Source: Planococcus circulans
GTDB taxonomy: Bacteria; Bacillota; Bacilli; Bacillales_A; Planococcaceae
DNA length: 64,000 nt
Direction of reading: 5' to 3'
NCBI RefSeq assembly: GCF_020023385.1
Contig: NZ_JAIQCL010000001.1
Coordinates: 372,001 to 436,000, forward strand
The translations under genes were made by a program, and so were the position numbers. Under the pieces are notes generated by a model. It ran no database searches. It was not told the DNA's origin and saw nothing but the letters and a program-made list of their open reading frames with translations. Of the stretch, positions 1 through 8,270 are shown piece by piece. The stretch's first letter is position 1; the number at the start of each line of letters is the position of its first letter.

Positions 1-143
1 CATTCGTCCATCGTGTAGCCAAATAAGCATTGATCCAGGCCCCGAGTGATGACAAAATTGTCACCCAGCAGTTCACGAAACTTAGCCGGTATGATTAACC
101 GTCCCTTTGCATCAACGCTATGTTGATATTCGCCCATGAACAT
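1..143 (-). CDS. mraZ: MraZ transcriptional regulator, N-terminal part
   Basis: The reverse strand encodes the first 47 or so residues of MraZ, starting MFMGEYQHS and containing [14 protein letters not shown], the first of the two SpoVT/AbrB-like repeats of this family. MraZ is a DNA-binding regulator at the head of the division and cell-wall (dcw) cluster and represses its own operon in species where it was tested. The rest of the gene lies beyond base 1. I chose the ATG at 143 because it gives the conserved MFMGEY start; the weak GGGTGAAGGG leader is the only ribosome-binding candidate. A direct-repeat operator lies just upstream. Confidence 0.95.
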   Translation of the reverse strand, partial: MFMGEYQHSVDAKGRLIIPAKFRELLGDNFVITRGLDQCLFGYTMDE

Positions 144-172
144 GCCCTTCACCCCACTTATTGTAATAAATG

Positions 173-197
173 TACCACAATCCCCCACTCGCCACCA
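173..197 (-). promoter_or_regulatory. Probable MraZ operator (three TGGNN repeats)
   Basis: Reading the minus strand upstream of mraZ there are three direct repeats, TGGTG (197-193), TGGGG (187-183) and TGGTA (177-173), each separated by exactly 5 nt, giving a 10-bp period. A further TGGGG lies at 156-152. Repeated TGGGN boxes with 5-nt spacers are the known MraZ binding pattern in other bacteria. Autoregulation is inferred from that match. I could not place a convincing -35/-10 pair here. Confidence 0.7.
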
Positions 198-259
198 CTT
201 GTTTTTGAAATATTTCACGTTTGTTGCAAGAAATTATCTCAACAAGTTATTTTGACATA

Positions 260-286
260 AAAAAAGCCTGCATATGCAGACTTTTC
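260..286 (-). terminator. Rho-independent terminator after bshC
   Basis: On the minus strand a palindrome AAGTCTGCATATGCAGGCTT is followed directly by a run of T. It sits just beyond the bshC stop codon and before mraZ, so mraZ probably has its own promoter. Confidence 0.75.
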
Positions 287-289
287 GGG

Positions 290-1909
290 TTAAAAATAAA
301 TAATTTTATGATTTTTGTCATAATTCAGCGGAAGAGCCAAAAGGTCTTTCACCAGCTCTGTTCCGTACTGGTTCATATAGATGAATGGACTGTAAATCCG
401 TTCCTGAAATCCGCCGTTTGGCAGCAGTTCATTTTCAATCGAAGAAAGATGGCTAAACTCAATACTGTTTTGAAGCATCACTTCATCCTGCAGCTTGTTC
501 TTCAGAAAAGTGAATTGTTTAATATGCAGCTGAAGATTCTTTTCGACAATCGGTGTCAAGCCTTTACTGATGGAAGAAAACTGCTGATTAATCTTCTCAT
601 AGGCTTCTTCTACCTGCTCTTGCAGCCCCTCGATCAATGCTTCAGCTTCCTGTTCGCGAATCGATTCCATCAATTCGTTTCTCATCACTGGAATTCTGCG
701 TTCATTGACTACGGCCGTGAAATCCAATTTATATTGTTCCAGTAGACTTTGGGTTTTGCGGTTCACCAAAGTCAGGCTCAGCCTTGGCATGATGACCGGC
801 AACTCCATGCCCATTAACTTGAAAGCATCTTTTAATGCAGCCCAGTAGGCGATTTCTCCGGGACCGCCGACAAATGCCAGTACAGGGAACACCATCTCCT
901 GCATCAATGGGCGTGTCACCACATTATTGCTCAAGAGTTCCGGATTCTGTTGGGCAACGTCTAGAAGCTGCTGTTTTGTATAGCGGATCGCACCATTGTT
1001 TGCGATAAACTCCTCGTTTTCACGTTCCAGCAATAAACGCTCGCCTTTCACTGTAATAAACAGGTTGGCGGCATTTTCTTCCGCACCGATCACTGCACTG
1101 TACCCATCCTGGATAAGTGCCTGTTCGGCAGCAGTTACTGTTCGTGCAATTTCTCCTGAGCGTTCAATCAGCTCCATGAAATAAGGAGCTTCATATTTGC
1201 GGAATTCTTTATCTGCTGCATCAATATACAGCAGCCCTTCATCCTGGAAAAAATAATGGAGCAGCGCAGCGAAGAAATCAGTAAAGGATACGGATTGTTC
1301 CAGGAGGCCAAAAGCCAGTTGGTGGATTTCTCTGGAATGTTCGGTTTCCGGCAGGCTGCGGAAATACTCTTCCAGGAAAAGAGCGATTTTAGGTTTATTG
1401 AGCTCTGCGGTAGAAGCCGAATGTTTGCCATATTCAGCATGGGGAATATTCAATTTGTCGACCCGCCCATTGATCTCTCGGTAAAGGTGACTGATTTCAG
1501 CTAAGTCATGGTCTTCACCGGCAATCCAAAAAACCGGCACTACTCTGGTGTTCAGCTGCTCTGAAGCTTGTTTTGCCAGAACAACTACTGAAATGGCTTT
1601 ATGTACCGTATATAGGGGACCTGTTAAAAGACCCGCCTGCTGGCCGGTGACGACCACCTGCGCGCCTTCTTCAAAATCTTTTAAATTTTGTTGTGCCGCT
1701 TCCGACAACCCATTACGTTCCATATACCTACGTATAATGCCTGCCAATTTTCCGCGGTCGACAGAATGCCCTTGAAGCTTCTTCAAGCGTTCATCAAATG
1801 ACTGCATCTGCGGATCATACGAAAAATAAGAGCGGATTGCCGGTCTCCCATTCACATAATCACTCATCAATTTACTTACTGGTTCTACGTATTGTTCCTC
1901 TACCTTCAT
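290..1909 (-). CDS. bshC: Bacillithiol biosynthesis cysteine-adding enzyme BshC
   Basis: BshC adds cysteine to glucosaminyl-malate in the last step of bacillithiol synthesis, the low-molecular-weight thiol of Firmicutes. The 539-residue protein has the family hallmarks GQQAGLLTGPLYTVHK near residue 90, FWIAGEDHDLAEI near 130 and NNVVTRPLMQE near 330, and ends in a long coiled-coil region. An upstream in-frame ATG (1969) exists, but the ATG at 1909 is preceded by AAAGGGGAC and matches the usual N-terminus. It sits between a DUF3397 gene and mraZ, the normal Bacillales arrangement. Confidence 0.93.
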   Translation of the reverse strand: MKVEEQYVEPVSKLMSDYVNGRPAIRSYFSYDPQMQSFDERLKKLQGHSVDRGKLAGIIRRYMERNGLSEAAQQNLKDFEEGAQVVVTGQQAGLLTGPLYTVHKAISVVVLAKQASEQLNTRVVPVFWIAGEDHDLAEISHLYREINGRVDKLNIPHAEYGKHSASTAELNKPKIALFLEEYFRSLPETEHSREIHQLAFGLLEQSVSFTDFFAALLHYFFQDEGLLYIDAADKEFRKYEAPYFMELIERSGEIARTVTAAEQALIQDGYSAVIGAEENAANLFITVKGERLLLERENEEFIANNGAIRYTKQQLLDVAQQNPELLSNNVVTRPLMQEMVFPVLAFVGGPGEIAYWAALKDAFKLMGMELPVIMPRLSLTLVNRKTQSLLEQYKLDFTAVVNERRIPVMRNELMESIREQEAEALIEGLQEQVEEAYEKINQQFSSISKGLTPIVEKNLQLHIKQFTFLKNKLQDEVMLQNSIEFSHLSSIENELLPNGGFQERIYSPFIYMNQYGTELVKDLLALPLNYDKNHKIIYF

Positions 1910-1987
1910 GAAAAAAAGTCCCCTTTTCCCTTTACATTTAAAATCTACTATATCAAACGCATCACTCAAAGAAAAAAAATACGCCTG

Positions 1988-2365
1988 CTAAAATGATTTT
2001 ATGATAACAATCACAAGGCCGACCAGCCACACAAGAGCATAAACGGAGGCTAACAGCAAAAAGTAGGTTCTCCATAATTTCCGGAAAAACGGGATGATTT
2101 CAATTTCTTTGGCTGTTCTCCATTCGATGACCAACAGAACAATTGCCAGGACAAGGGCAACAAAATAAATAGATGCCGTAATGGAATAGCCCCACAGGAA
2201 CTCAACGGAAGCCGGTACGGAAAAGAACAATAAAAAGGTGGTGACATCCGATGCAACACCAAGCGCTTTCCGTTTTTTTCTTTTCAATGAGATGAAATAG
2301 ATAAAAGCAAACAGCAGAAAAGGGACGTAAAGGAAGACGGTTCCAATTGTATGTAATATCGTCAT
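1988..2365 (-). CDS. DUF3397-like small integral membrane protein
   Basis: A 125-residue protein with four hydrophobic segments (about residues 5-25, 40-58, 62-82 and 100-122) separated by short basic loops such as KRKKRK. Its size, topology and position between panE and bshC match the DUF3397 family of Bacilli, whose function is unknown. The start ATG overlaps the panE stop codon (ATGA), so the two are translationally coupled. The family assignment is from position and appearance rather than from a diagnostic motif. Confidence 0.75.
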   Translation of the reverse strand: MTILHTIGTVFLYVPFLLFAFIYFISLKRKKRKALGVASDVTTFLLFFSVPASVEFLWGYSITASIYFVALVLAIVLLVIEWRTAKEIEIIPFFRKLWRTYFLLLASVYALVWLVGLVIVIIKSF

Positions 2366-3225
2366 TTTCCTACCTCAACAGTTTTCAGAAGGTGATAAAA
2401 AGCTTTAAACAAAGGCAATTCAAGCTTTGAACGGTTCAACACATAAAGCATCAGGCCTTCAACTTCCATCGCATCGCCCGCGAGTCGATCAGCCAGCATG
2501 GCAGAAACTCTTTCAGGTTCAGCGGCGCATAACGTTGCCACTTTTTCAATCGGCTGCAGCCACTCAATTTCAGGGAAAGCCAAATAAATTTCACTGTATA
2601 GGTTCCTGAATAATTCATAGGCGTGCGGATTGGTGATCAGTTCGCCGTTGCATATCTTCATGATTGCCGTCAGCGGATCGATCAGGCTGTTGTACAACAA
2701 CTGTTCAAAAAGCGATTCTTCAATAGTATCCACCCACTCGCTCTGCCAGGCAGAAGTTTCAAGAACCGGCAGGAATTCTTCTGCATGTCCTTTCACTAAT
2801 CCGAATGTGAGCCGCGCTGCTTTGTTGAAACTGATTTCAACATCACTTAGCTTGACGCAATCTGTTTCCAGTATGGCGGCTGCAATATGGCGATGCGATA
2901 GAGTCCTTGCTTTTTCCAAAAACAACATGCCTTGCTGAAGGAAAATGATCCTATTGCTTGCGCAGCGGATCTTCAAGAGCCTTAAAATTGGCTGCAGGTC
3001 TTCGTAATTCACCGTCAGAATAATAACAGCATCGGGATCAATCTGCTCCACATCCGTATAGGCTTCGACTGGCTGGCGGTTTTCCCCATGTATGATTCCC
3101 TGCTTGTTGATCAATGCGGCTTGTTCTTCATGCTGTGCGATCACTTGTACATCATGGCCAGCTTTTTTCAATAGATAGGCTGGCAGCAGTCCACTCGCTC
3201 CAGCTCCGATAATTGCATATTTCAC
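2362..3225 (-). CDS. panE: 2-dehydropantoate 2-reductase (ketopantoate reductase)
   Basis: PanE reduces ketopantoate to pantoate with NADPH, feeding pantothenate and CoA synthesis. The 287-residue protein begins with a Rossmann motif, IGAGASGLLPAYLL (GxGxxG), at residues 6-20 and continues with the two-domain ketopantoate reductase fold; the C-terminal helical part carries an N/E-rich segment near residue 190. The start is GTG at 3225, preceded by AAGGAGTG. It heads the panE-DUF3397-bshC run. Related reductases of other 2-keto acids share the fold, so substrate specificity is inferred from family and neighbourhood. Confidence 0.85.
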   Translation of the reverse strand: MKYAIIGAGASGLLPAYLLKKAGHDVQVIAQHEEQAALINKQGIIHGENRQPVEAYTDVEQIDPDAVIILTVNYEDLQPILRLLKIRCASNRIIFLQQGMLFLEKARTLSHRHIAAAILETDCVKLSDVEISFNKAARLTFGLVKGHAEEFLPVLETSAWQSEWVDTIEESLFEQLLYNSLIDPLTAIMKICNGELITNPHAYELFRNLYSEIYLAFPEIEWLQPIEKVATLCAAEPERVSAMLADRLAGDAMEVEGLMLYVLNRSKLELPLFKAFYHLLKTVEVGK

Positions 3226-3259
3226 GGAATCACTCCTTACAGTGCCACAATTTTTTCTT

Positions 3260-3293
3260 AAAAAAGAAGCCTGCCCATATTAGGCAGACTTCC
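3260..3293 (-). terminator. Terminator of the acyl-CoA carboxylase operon
   Basis: Minus-strand hairpin GAAGTCTGCC / GGCAGGCTTC with a 7-nt loop, followed by a T-rich run, just after the stop codon of the carboxyltransferase gene. Confidence 0.8.
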
Positions 3294-3307
3294 AATAATA
3301 ATCTTTA

Positions 3308-4858
3308 TTATACAGGATAAATCGGATGTTTTCGATATGGCAACGGCAAATCTTTTGTTTCATAAAAAGATAGACGCTGGGAAAGCACTGAACGCAATTG
3401 ATGAGGAGCCACAATTTCATCAATGATCAATTCGGATGCCAGACGGTAAATATCGATTTCTTCTTTGTATTCCTGATGCTTTTGCTGAACATACTGAAGA
3501 CGTTCTTTCGGGTCTTCAATTGCTTCGATTTTATTGGAGTAAACAGCATTGACTGCTGCTTCAGGACCCATCACCGCGATTTGCGCTGTCGGCAAAGCAA
3601 TGCAGACATCCGGTTCAAACGCCGGGCCCGCCATTGCATAGAGGCCGGCTCCATAAGCCTTGCGGACAATAACAGAGATTTTCGGCACTGTCGCTGAACT
3701 CATGGCTGCGATAAACTTCGCACCATGGCGGATAATGCCCGCACGTTCAACTTTTGTGCCGATCATAAAGCCTGGTACATCAGCAAGGAACAGCAGCGGA
3801 ATTGAGAAAGCGTCGCAAAGATTGATGAATTTCGCTCCTTTATCAGCTGAATCACCGAACAAAACTCCGCCTTTGACTTTCGGCTGGTTGGCAAGAATGC
3901 CGACCACTTGACCGTCGATGCGGGCAATTCCTGTAATCAATTCTCCAGCGAACAGCTTTTTAATATCAAAGAAGCTGCCTTCGTCGACCAACTGATCGAT
4001 CAGTTCATACATATCAAAAGGCGCATTCTGGTTTTCAGGAATGATTGCTTCCAGTGACCGTCCAGCCTTCGCCGCTTTTGCCTCTATCTTTTCAGGCTTG
4101 ATGGCAAAGTTGGCCGGGAAATTCTGCAGATAGCGGCGCGCTTCAGAAATGGCTTCTTCTTCTGTCGCAACCAGCACGTCACCAACACCGCTGACGGTGC
4201 AATGCATGCGGGCTCCGCCCATCTCTTCAAGCGTCACTTTTTCACCGATGACCTTTTCCGCCATACGCGGCGATCCAAGATACATTGAGGCATTGCCATC
4301 AACCATGATGACGATGTCACAGAAAGCAGGAATATAAGCGCCGCCTGCAGCGGATGGACCGAACAATAGGCAAACTTGCGGCACCATCCCAGACATTCTT
4401 ACCTGGTTGTGGAATATTTTCCCTGCTCCGCGCCGATTCGGGAACATATCCAGCTGATCCGTAATTCGGGCTCCGGCAGAATCCACCAGGTACAGCATCG
4501 GCACCTGCATTTTTTCAGCGGTTTCCTGAATGCGGATGATCTTTTCAACGGTACGTGAACCCCACGATCCCGCTTTGACCGTAGAATCATTGGCCATTAC
4601 ACAAACAGTTTCCCCGTTGACTTTGCCAATGGCTGTAACAACGCCATCAGCGGGCAGATCTTCTGCCTCTACATTGGCAAAGCGTCCATCTTCCGCATAA
4701 TGTTCATCGTCAAATAATAATTTCAGCCGGTCACGGACAAATAATTTATTGCTTTCTTTCATTTTTTCGTGATATTTTTGCTGCCCCCCAGCAAAAATCT
4801 TCGCCAGCTTTTGTTCCAAACGTTCATTGTAGCCCGTTGTTTCAGTCGTTTTTGTCAT
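3308..4858 (-). CDS. Acyl-CoA carboxylase, carboxyltransferase beta subunit (YngE-like)
   Basis: This 516-residue protein is the carboxyltransferase subunit of a biotin-dependent acyl-CoA carboxylase. It has the tandem crotonase-like carboxyltransferase halves: GPSAAGGAYIPAFCDIVIMV near residue 170 and PGFMIGTKVERAGIIRHGAK near 370. The central segment GGARMHCTVSGVGDVLV and PENQNAPFDMYELIDQLVD resemble the B. subtilis YngE / 3-methylcrotonyl-CoA carboxylase type more than propionyl-CoA carboxylases as I recall them, but the substrate cannot be proved from sequence. It ends an operon with biotin carboxylase and biotin carrier genes; the start ATG follows AAGGGGACAG. Confidence 0.88.
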   Translation of the reverse strand: MTKTTETTGYNERLEQKLAKIFAGGQQKYHEKMKESNKLFVRDRLKLLFDDEHYAEDGRFANVEAEDLPADGVVTAIGKVNGETVCVMANDSTVKAGSWGSRTVEKIIRIQETAEKMQVPMLYLVDSAGARITDQLDMFPNRRGAGKIFHNQVRMSGMVPQVCLLFGPSAAGGAYIPAFCDIVIMVDGNASMYLGSPRMAEKVIGEKVTLEEMGGARMHCTVSGVGDVLVATEEEAISEARRYLQNFPANFAIKPEKIEAKAAKAGRSLEAIIPENQNAPFDMYELIDQLVDEGSFFDIKKLFAGELITGIARIDGQVVGILANQPKVKGGVLFGDSADKGAKFINLCDAFSIPLLFLADVPGFMIGTKVERAGIIRHGAKFIAAMSSATVPKISVIVRKAYGAGLYAMAGPAFEPDVCIALPTAQIAVMGPEAAVNAVYSNKIEAIEDPKERLQYVQQKHQEYKEEIDIYRLASELIIDEIVAPHQLRSVLSQRLSFYETKDLPLPYRKHPIYPV

Positions 4859-4885
4859 TTCACTGTCCCCTTTGCTTGAGATCGT

Positions 4886-5101
4886 TTATTCGCCGACAGT
4901 TAACAGTAGGTCGCCTTCGTTGACGAAACCGCCAACTTCCACATGGATTTTTTCCACTTTGCCGCCAAATTCAGCTTCAATCGGAATTTCCATCTTCATT
5001 GATTCGATTGTCAGAACAGCCTGTCCCGCAGATACTGCTTCCCCTTCTGCTGCCAATACATTCAATACTGTTCCTGCCATAGACGCTTTCAATTCTTTCA
5101 T
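4886..5101 (-). CDS. Biotin carboxyl carrier protein (small stand-alone biotinyl domain)
   Basis: A 71-residue protein that is essentially one biotinyl domain. The biotinylated lysine lies in ESMKME near residue 42, with GTVLNVLAAEGEAV before and GGKVEKIHVEVGG after it. It carries CO2 as carboxybiotin between the biotin carboxylase and the carboxyltransferase encoded on either side. The longer in-frame start at 5134 is rejected: the ATG at 5101 has GGAGGAA at good distance and overlaps the upstream stop codon (ATGA). B. subtilis YngHB is a comparable small carrier. Confidence 0.9.
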   Translation of the reverse strand: MKELKASMAGTVLNVLAAEGEAVSAGQAVLTIESMKMEIPIEAEFGGKVEKIHVEVGGFVNEGDLLLTVGE

Positions 5102-6447
5102 AATGTGTGTTCCTCCTTTGTTTTTTCCATCCATTGCGGCAATACTGCTGTCGCATAATCACCAGAAATAAATTCTTCTGACCTAATAAATTCCTTAAAT
5201 AACGGAATATTGGTTTTTACACCATTAATTGTAACATGATTGAAAAAAGTCTGTGATTTGGCCAATGCGTCAACTCGGTCCGTTCCGTGAATGATGATCT
5301 TAGAAATCATCGGGTCATAGAAAGGCGTCACTCGGTTGCCTTCTTCGTAACCAGTTTCAATACGCGCGCCCTCTCCCCATTGAAGCTTTTCGAGTTTCCC
5401 TGGAGAAGGGAAAAACGTTTTTGGATCTTCTGCGTATACACGGTATTCGATTGCATGGCCTTTGGTTCCGATACTGTCTTGAGAAGGCAGTTTGCCTCCA
5501 TCAGCTACAGTAAGCTGCCATTCGACCAGGTCAAGTCCAGTCACTTCTTCGGTGACAGGATGCTCCACCTGCAAACGCGTATTCATTTCCAGGAAATAAA
5601 ATTCGTTTTTCGGATCGACGATAAATTCCACCGTTCCAGCATTCGTATAATCAACCGCTCTGCCAGCCTTAAGTGCGGCTTCGCAAAGGCGCTCACGCAC
5701 ATCCTGCGGCAGGTGCGGCGAAGGTGATTCTTCAATCACTTTCTGGTTGCGCCGCTGAACCGAACAATTCCGTTCATACAAATGGACGAGATTGCCGTGA
5801 TGATCACCGAAAATCTGGACTTCAATGTGGCGGGCATCTGCGATAAATTTCTCAAGATAAACGACATCATCACCAAAATAGGCTTTGGCCCGATTTTTGA
5901 CCGAGACAAACTGCTGAGTGAGCGCTTGCTCACTTTCACAACGGACCATACCGATTCCCCCACCGCCTGCACTGGCTTTCAGCATAAGTGGATAACCGAT
6001 CTTTTCGGCTTCCAGAAGTGCTTCTTCCAGCGTCGACACACCTTCTTCAGTACCGGGAACCACTGGCACCCCAGCCTGGATCATGGTTCTTCGGGACTCG
6101 ATTTTATCACCCATTTTTTCAATGATGTCACTTGATGGTCCGATAAAAACCATTCCGGCTTCCGCCACTTTGCGTGCAAAATCCGCATTTTCCGATAACA
6201 GGCCATATCCGGGATGGATCGCATCCGCACCGTGTTTTTTGGCTTCTTCAATAATTTTTTCAATTTGCAGGTAAGACTGTACGACCGGATTCGGACCGAT
6301 CAATACAGCTTCAGTCGCTTCACTGACGTAAGGCAGATCCCCATCTGCCTCGGAGTGGATGGCGACCGTTTCGATTCCGAGGCGGTCGCATGTCCGAATG
6401 ATTCGGCGCGCGATCTCTCCTCGATTCGCAATCAGGATTTTCTTCAT
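5098..6447 (-). CDS. Biotin carboxylase subunit of acyl-CoA carboxylase (AccC/YngH-like)
   Basis: The 449-residue protein carboxylates biotin with ATP and bicarbonate. It opens with KILIANRGEIARRIIRTC, contains the ATP-grasp glycine loop KASAGGGGIGMV near residue 160, HIEVQIFGD near 210, and FLEMNTRLQVEHPVTEEVTG near 290, the catalytic core of biotin carboxylases. It is followed by its carrier protein (4-bp overlap) and the carboxyltransferase, so it probably serves this operon rather than acetyl-CoA carboxylase. SD AGGGGG precedes the ATG. The 148-bp gap upstream, after the terminator of the hydratase-like gene, suggests a separate promoter. Confidence 0.92.
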   Translation of the reverse strand: MKKILIANRGEIARRIIRTCDRLGIETVAIHSEADGDLPYVSEATEAVLIGPNPVVQSYLQIEKIIEEAKKHGADAIHPGYGLLSENADFARKVAEAGMVFIGPSSDIIEKMGDKIESRRTMIQAGVPVVPGTEEGVSTLEEALLEAEKIGYPLMLKASAGGGGIGMVRCESEQALTQQFVSVKNRAKAYFGDDVVYLEKFIADARHIEVQIFGDHHGNLVHLYERNCSVQRRNQKVIEESPSPHLPQDVRERLCEAALKAGRAVDYTNAGTVEFIVDPKNEFYFLEMNTRLQVEHPVTEEVTGLDLVEWQLTVADGGKLPSQDSIGTKGHAIEYRVYAEDPKTFFPSPGKLEKLQWGEGARIETGYEEGNRVTPFYDPMISKIIIHGTDRVDALAKSQTFFNHVTINGVKTNIPLFKEFIRSEEFISGDYATAVLPQWMEKTKEEHTL

Positions 6448-6564
6448 ATTTGAAATACCCCCTATGTTTTCTCCCTTCTATAGCATATACGAATTTTGTA
6501 AGCGATTTCAACTATTCGTTGAAATATTTCTTTCAAAGTAGAATGAACTGCAGAATTCCATTAA

Positions 6565-6596
6565 AACAAAAAAGAAATCCCTTCTAAAAGGGATTT
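6565..6596 (-). terminator. Terminator of the crotonase-family gene
   Basis: Perfect 9-bp minus-strand hairpin AAATCCCTT / AAGGGATTT with a 4-nt loop and a following T-rich stretch. Its proximal arm touches the stop codon of the upstream gene. Confidence 0.75.
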
Positions 6597-7348
6597 TATT
6601 TCTTCGTTTTATTGAGGAAGTTGTCGACTGCTTCGTGATGGGCGTCTCTCTCCCATAGAACGGCGCATCTTCTGACTTCCTGTTCGACGCGCTCCTGCAG
6701 GTCGGTCTTGCGCCATTTACGGATGGCCATTTCCTTATAGGCACGATGGACATCCGGATGGACTTTTTTCATGGAGCTGAAAAAGGAGTCGATGTCCCGG
6801 TCTTCCTGAATGACCGATGATGCCCAGCCGATTTCCCGCAATTCAGCTGCGGTATAGACTCTGGCTTCACTGAGCATTTTCAACGCTTTATCATGCTGCA
6901 AAGTTTCCATCAGGTAAGTGCCGCCGCCCCATCCGCTGGTAATGGCGAGGGTGCCTTGAATGAAGCCGCATTTCGCATGATCCCATACAAGCCTGTAATC
7001 GCACGCTGTAGCGATTTCACAGCCGCCACCGACAGCTGCGCCATTAACCACCGCAACAACCGGTACAGGCAGCGTTTTGATCGAATACAGCACATTGCTC
7101 ATGCGTTTCAGCATGCCATAGGACTGTTCTTCTGTTCGCAAGGCATGAAACACCGAAAGATCGCCGCCTGAACAAAAAGCCTGTTTGCCGGATGCTGTGA
7201 TGATGACTGTCTGAACCGAGGGCTGCTGCGCTTTTACCGCCAGTTCCTCAAGCCCTGCTGTCACTTCCTCATTGATGGCGTTGCGGATATGCGGTCGGTC
7301 GATGGTGAACGTCATGATGCCATCCTTAAGGTTGATCGTATAAGACAA
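6596..7348 (-). CDS. Crotonase-family protein (annotatable as enoyl-CoA hydratase; activity uncertain)
   Basis: A 250-residue crotonase-fold protein. Oxyanion-hole segments are seen in ASGKQAFCSGGDL near residue 55 and NGAAVGGGCEIATACDYRL near 105, the latter with the first hydratase glutamate. At the position of the second catalytic glutamate the sequence is QGTLAITSGWGGGTYL, without an acidic residue, so ordinary hydration is doubtful. The pattern recalls ethylmalonyl/methylmalonyl-CoA decarboxylases (ECHDC1 type). B. subtilis YngF, a methylglutaconyl-CoA hydratase candidate, is the alternative given the adjacent carboxylase. Start is TTG with AGAGAGGGA upstream; it has its own terminator. 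Confidence 0.82.
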   Translation of the reverse strand: MSYTINLKDGIMTFTIDRPHIRNAINEEVTAGLEELAVKAQQPSVQTVIITASGKQAFCSGGDLSVFHALRTEEQSYGMLKRMSNVLYSIKTLPVPVVAVVNGAAVGGGCEIATACDYRLVWDHAKCGFIQGTLAITSGWGGGTYLMETLQHDKALKMLSEARVYTAAELREIGWASSVIQEDRDIDSFFSSMKKVHPDVHRAYKEMAIRKWRKTDLQERVEQEVRRCAVLWERDAHHEAVDNFLNKTKK

Positions 7349-7413
7349 TAGAATCCCTCTCTTCTGCCATTTTTCCTGCTGGCGATACCGTCGCCACTTG
7401 CTTATGTATAGAG

Positions 7414-7452
7414 AAAAAGGCTATCGAGAGCCATGGCCTCTCAATAGCCTTT
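7414..7452 (-). terminator. Terminator of the ylbN-rpmF operon
   Basis: Long imperfect hairpin (arms AAAGGCTATTGAGAGG and its partner) around CCATGG, ending in a T run on the minus strand, 18 bp beyond rpmF. Confidence 0.8.
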
Positions 7453-7469
7453 CAGCAGCAAATACTGTT

Positions 7470-7646
7470 TTATTTGCTTGCTACTACTTCTTTCCCTTTG
7501 TATGATCCACATGCTTTGCAGACGTGGTGAGCCAATTTACTTTCGCCACAGCTTGGGCAAATTACCATGCCCGGCACTGACAATTTAAAATGTGTACGGC
7601 GCTTTCTTTTAGCGGTTTTGGACGTTCTTCTAGCTGGTACAGCCAT
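7470..7646 (-). CDS. rpmF: 50S ribosomal protein L32
   Basis: A 58-residue L32 starting [19 protein letters not shown]. It is the zinc-binding form, with cysteine pairs CPSC and CKAC in a ribbon around residues 30-47. The ATG at 7646 follows GGAGGTG; the in-frame ATG three codons upstream is rejected. It is downstream of the YlbN/DUF177 gene, the usual bacterial pair, with 24 bp between them. Confidence 0.97.
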   Translation of the reverse strand: MAVPARRTSKTAKRKRRTHFKLSVPGMVICPSCGESKLAHHVCKACGSYKGKEVVASK

Positions 7647-7670
7647 TGGTGACACCTCCTTACACTAATT

Positions 7671-8204
7671 CTATTCATCTGACTGATCAAAATACTTTGC
7701 TAAATCAGCAAGTCTTGGATCCGGTTTTGGTGGTGCCGCTTCTTTCTCGGCCTCATACTCTTCGTCTGTTGAATACGACCAATCATTCCCGCCTTTGATG
7801 ACAGTCTGATCAGCGTCTTCCTTAAACACCTGTATCGGTATCTGCAGCAAAACTAGTTCTTCCAGTATCGGCTGAAGATCAATGATCTCCGTCTCTACTG
7901 CGTGAACATCACTAAGCTTGTCTTCTCCGGCCTCTTCAGACCAATCAAAGACTTCAATCGAGTCGACGTTAATCGGAAACTCAACATCCTCCCAAGTTCT
8001 GGCACAAGGCAGCGTGAGCATACCTTCGAGATGGAGTTGGCACGTTAATTGTTGCGAACCAATCGTGCAATGTCCAGTGACATGTACAGGTGAAATTTCC
8101 CGAATATCGCTATTCCGTGATTTCACTGCATCCAAATGAACAATTTGGTCAATTGGCAGTCCGTCTCTGCGATGCTTTTGAAGCTGTTGAATCGCTATTT
8201 TCAT
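7671..8204 (-). CDS. ylbN: YceD/DUF177 family protein YlbN
   Basis: A 177-residue DUF177 protein. The family segment around residue 70 reads LTLPCARTWEDVEFP, and the C-terminus carries the conserved PDPRLADLAKYF close to its end. Homologues (YceD) affect 23S rRNA accumulation and are nearly always next to rpmF, as here. The region between residues 85 and 160 is rich in acidic residues. Transcription should start at the near-consensus promoter at 8233-8261. Confidence 0.9.
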   Translation of the reverse strand: MKIAIQQLQKHRRDGLPIDQIVHLDAVKSRNSDIREISPVHVTGHCTIGSQQLTCQLHLEGMLTLPCARTWEDVEFPINVDSIEVFDWSEEAGEDKLSDVHAVETEIIDLQPILEELVLLQIPIQVFKEDADQTVIKGGNDWSYSTDEEYEAEKEAAPPKPDPRLADLAKYFDQSDE

Positions 8205-8232
8205 AAGTAATCACCTCAAGACAACAAAGTTG

Positions 8233-8261
8233 ATTATATAATGCACAGAAAAAGATGTCAA
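8233..8261 (-). promoter_or_regulatory. Sigma-A promoter for ylbN-rpmF
   Basis: Minus strand: TTGACA, 17-nt spacer, TATAAT, a full consensus match, about 30 nt before the ylbN start. It lies back to back with the tmcAL promoter. Confidence 0.85.
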
Positions 8262-8270
8262 GAAAAAATC

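Noticed and set aside
5287-6135. Plus-strand open frames of 117-146 codons opposite the biotin carboxylase gene
   Set aside because: Shadow frames; the minus-strand product is an unambiguous biotin carboxylase along its whole length.
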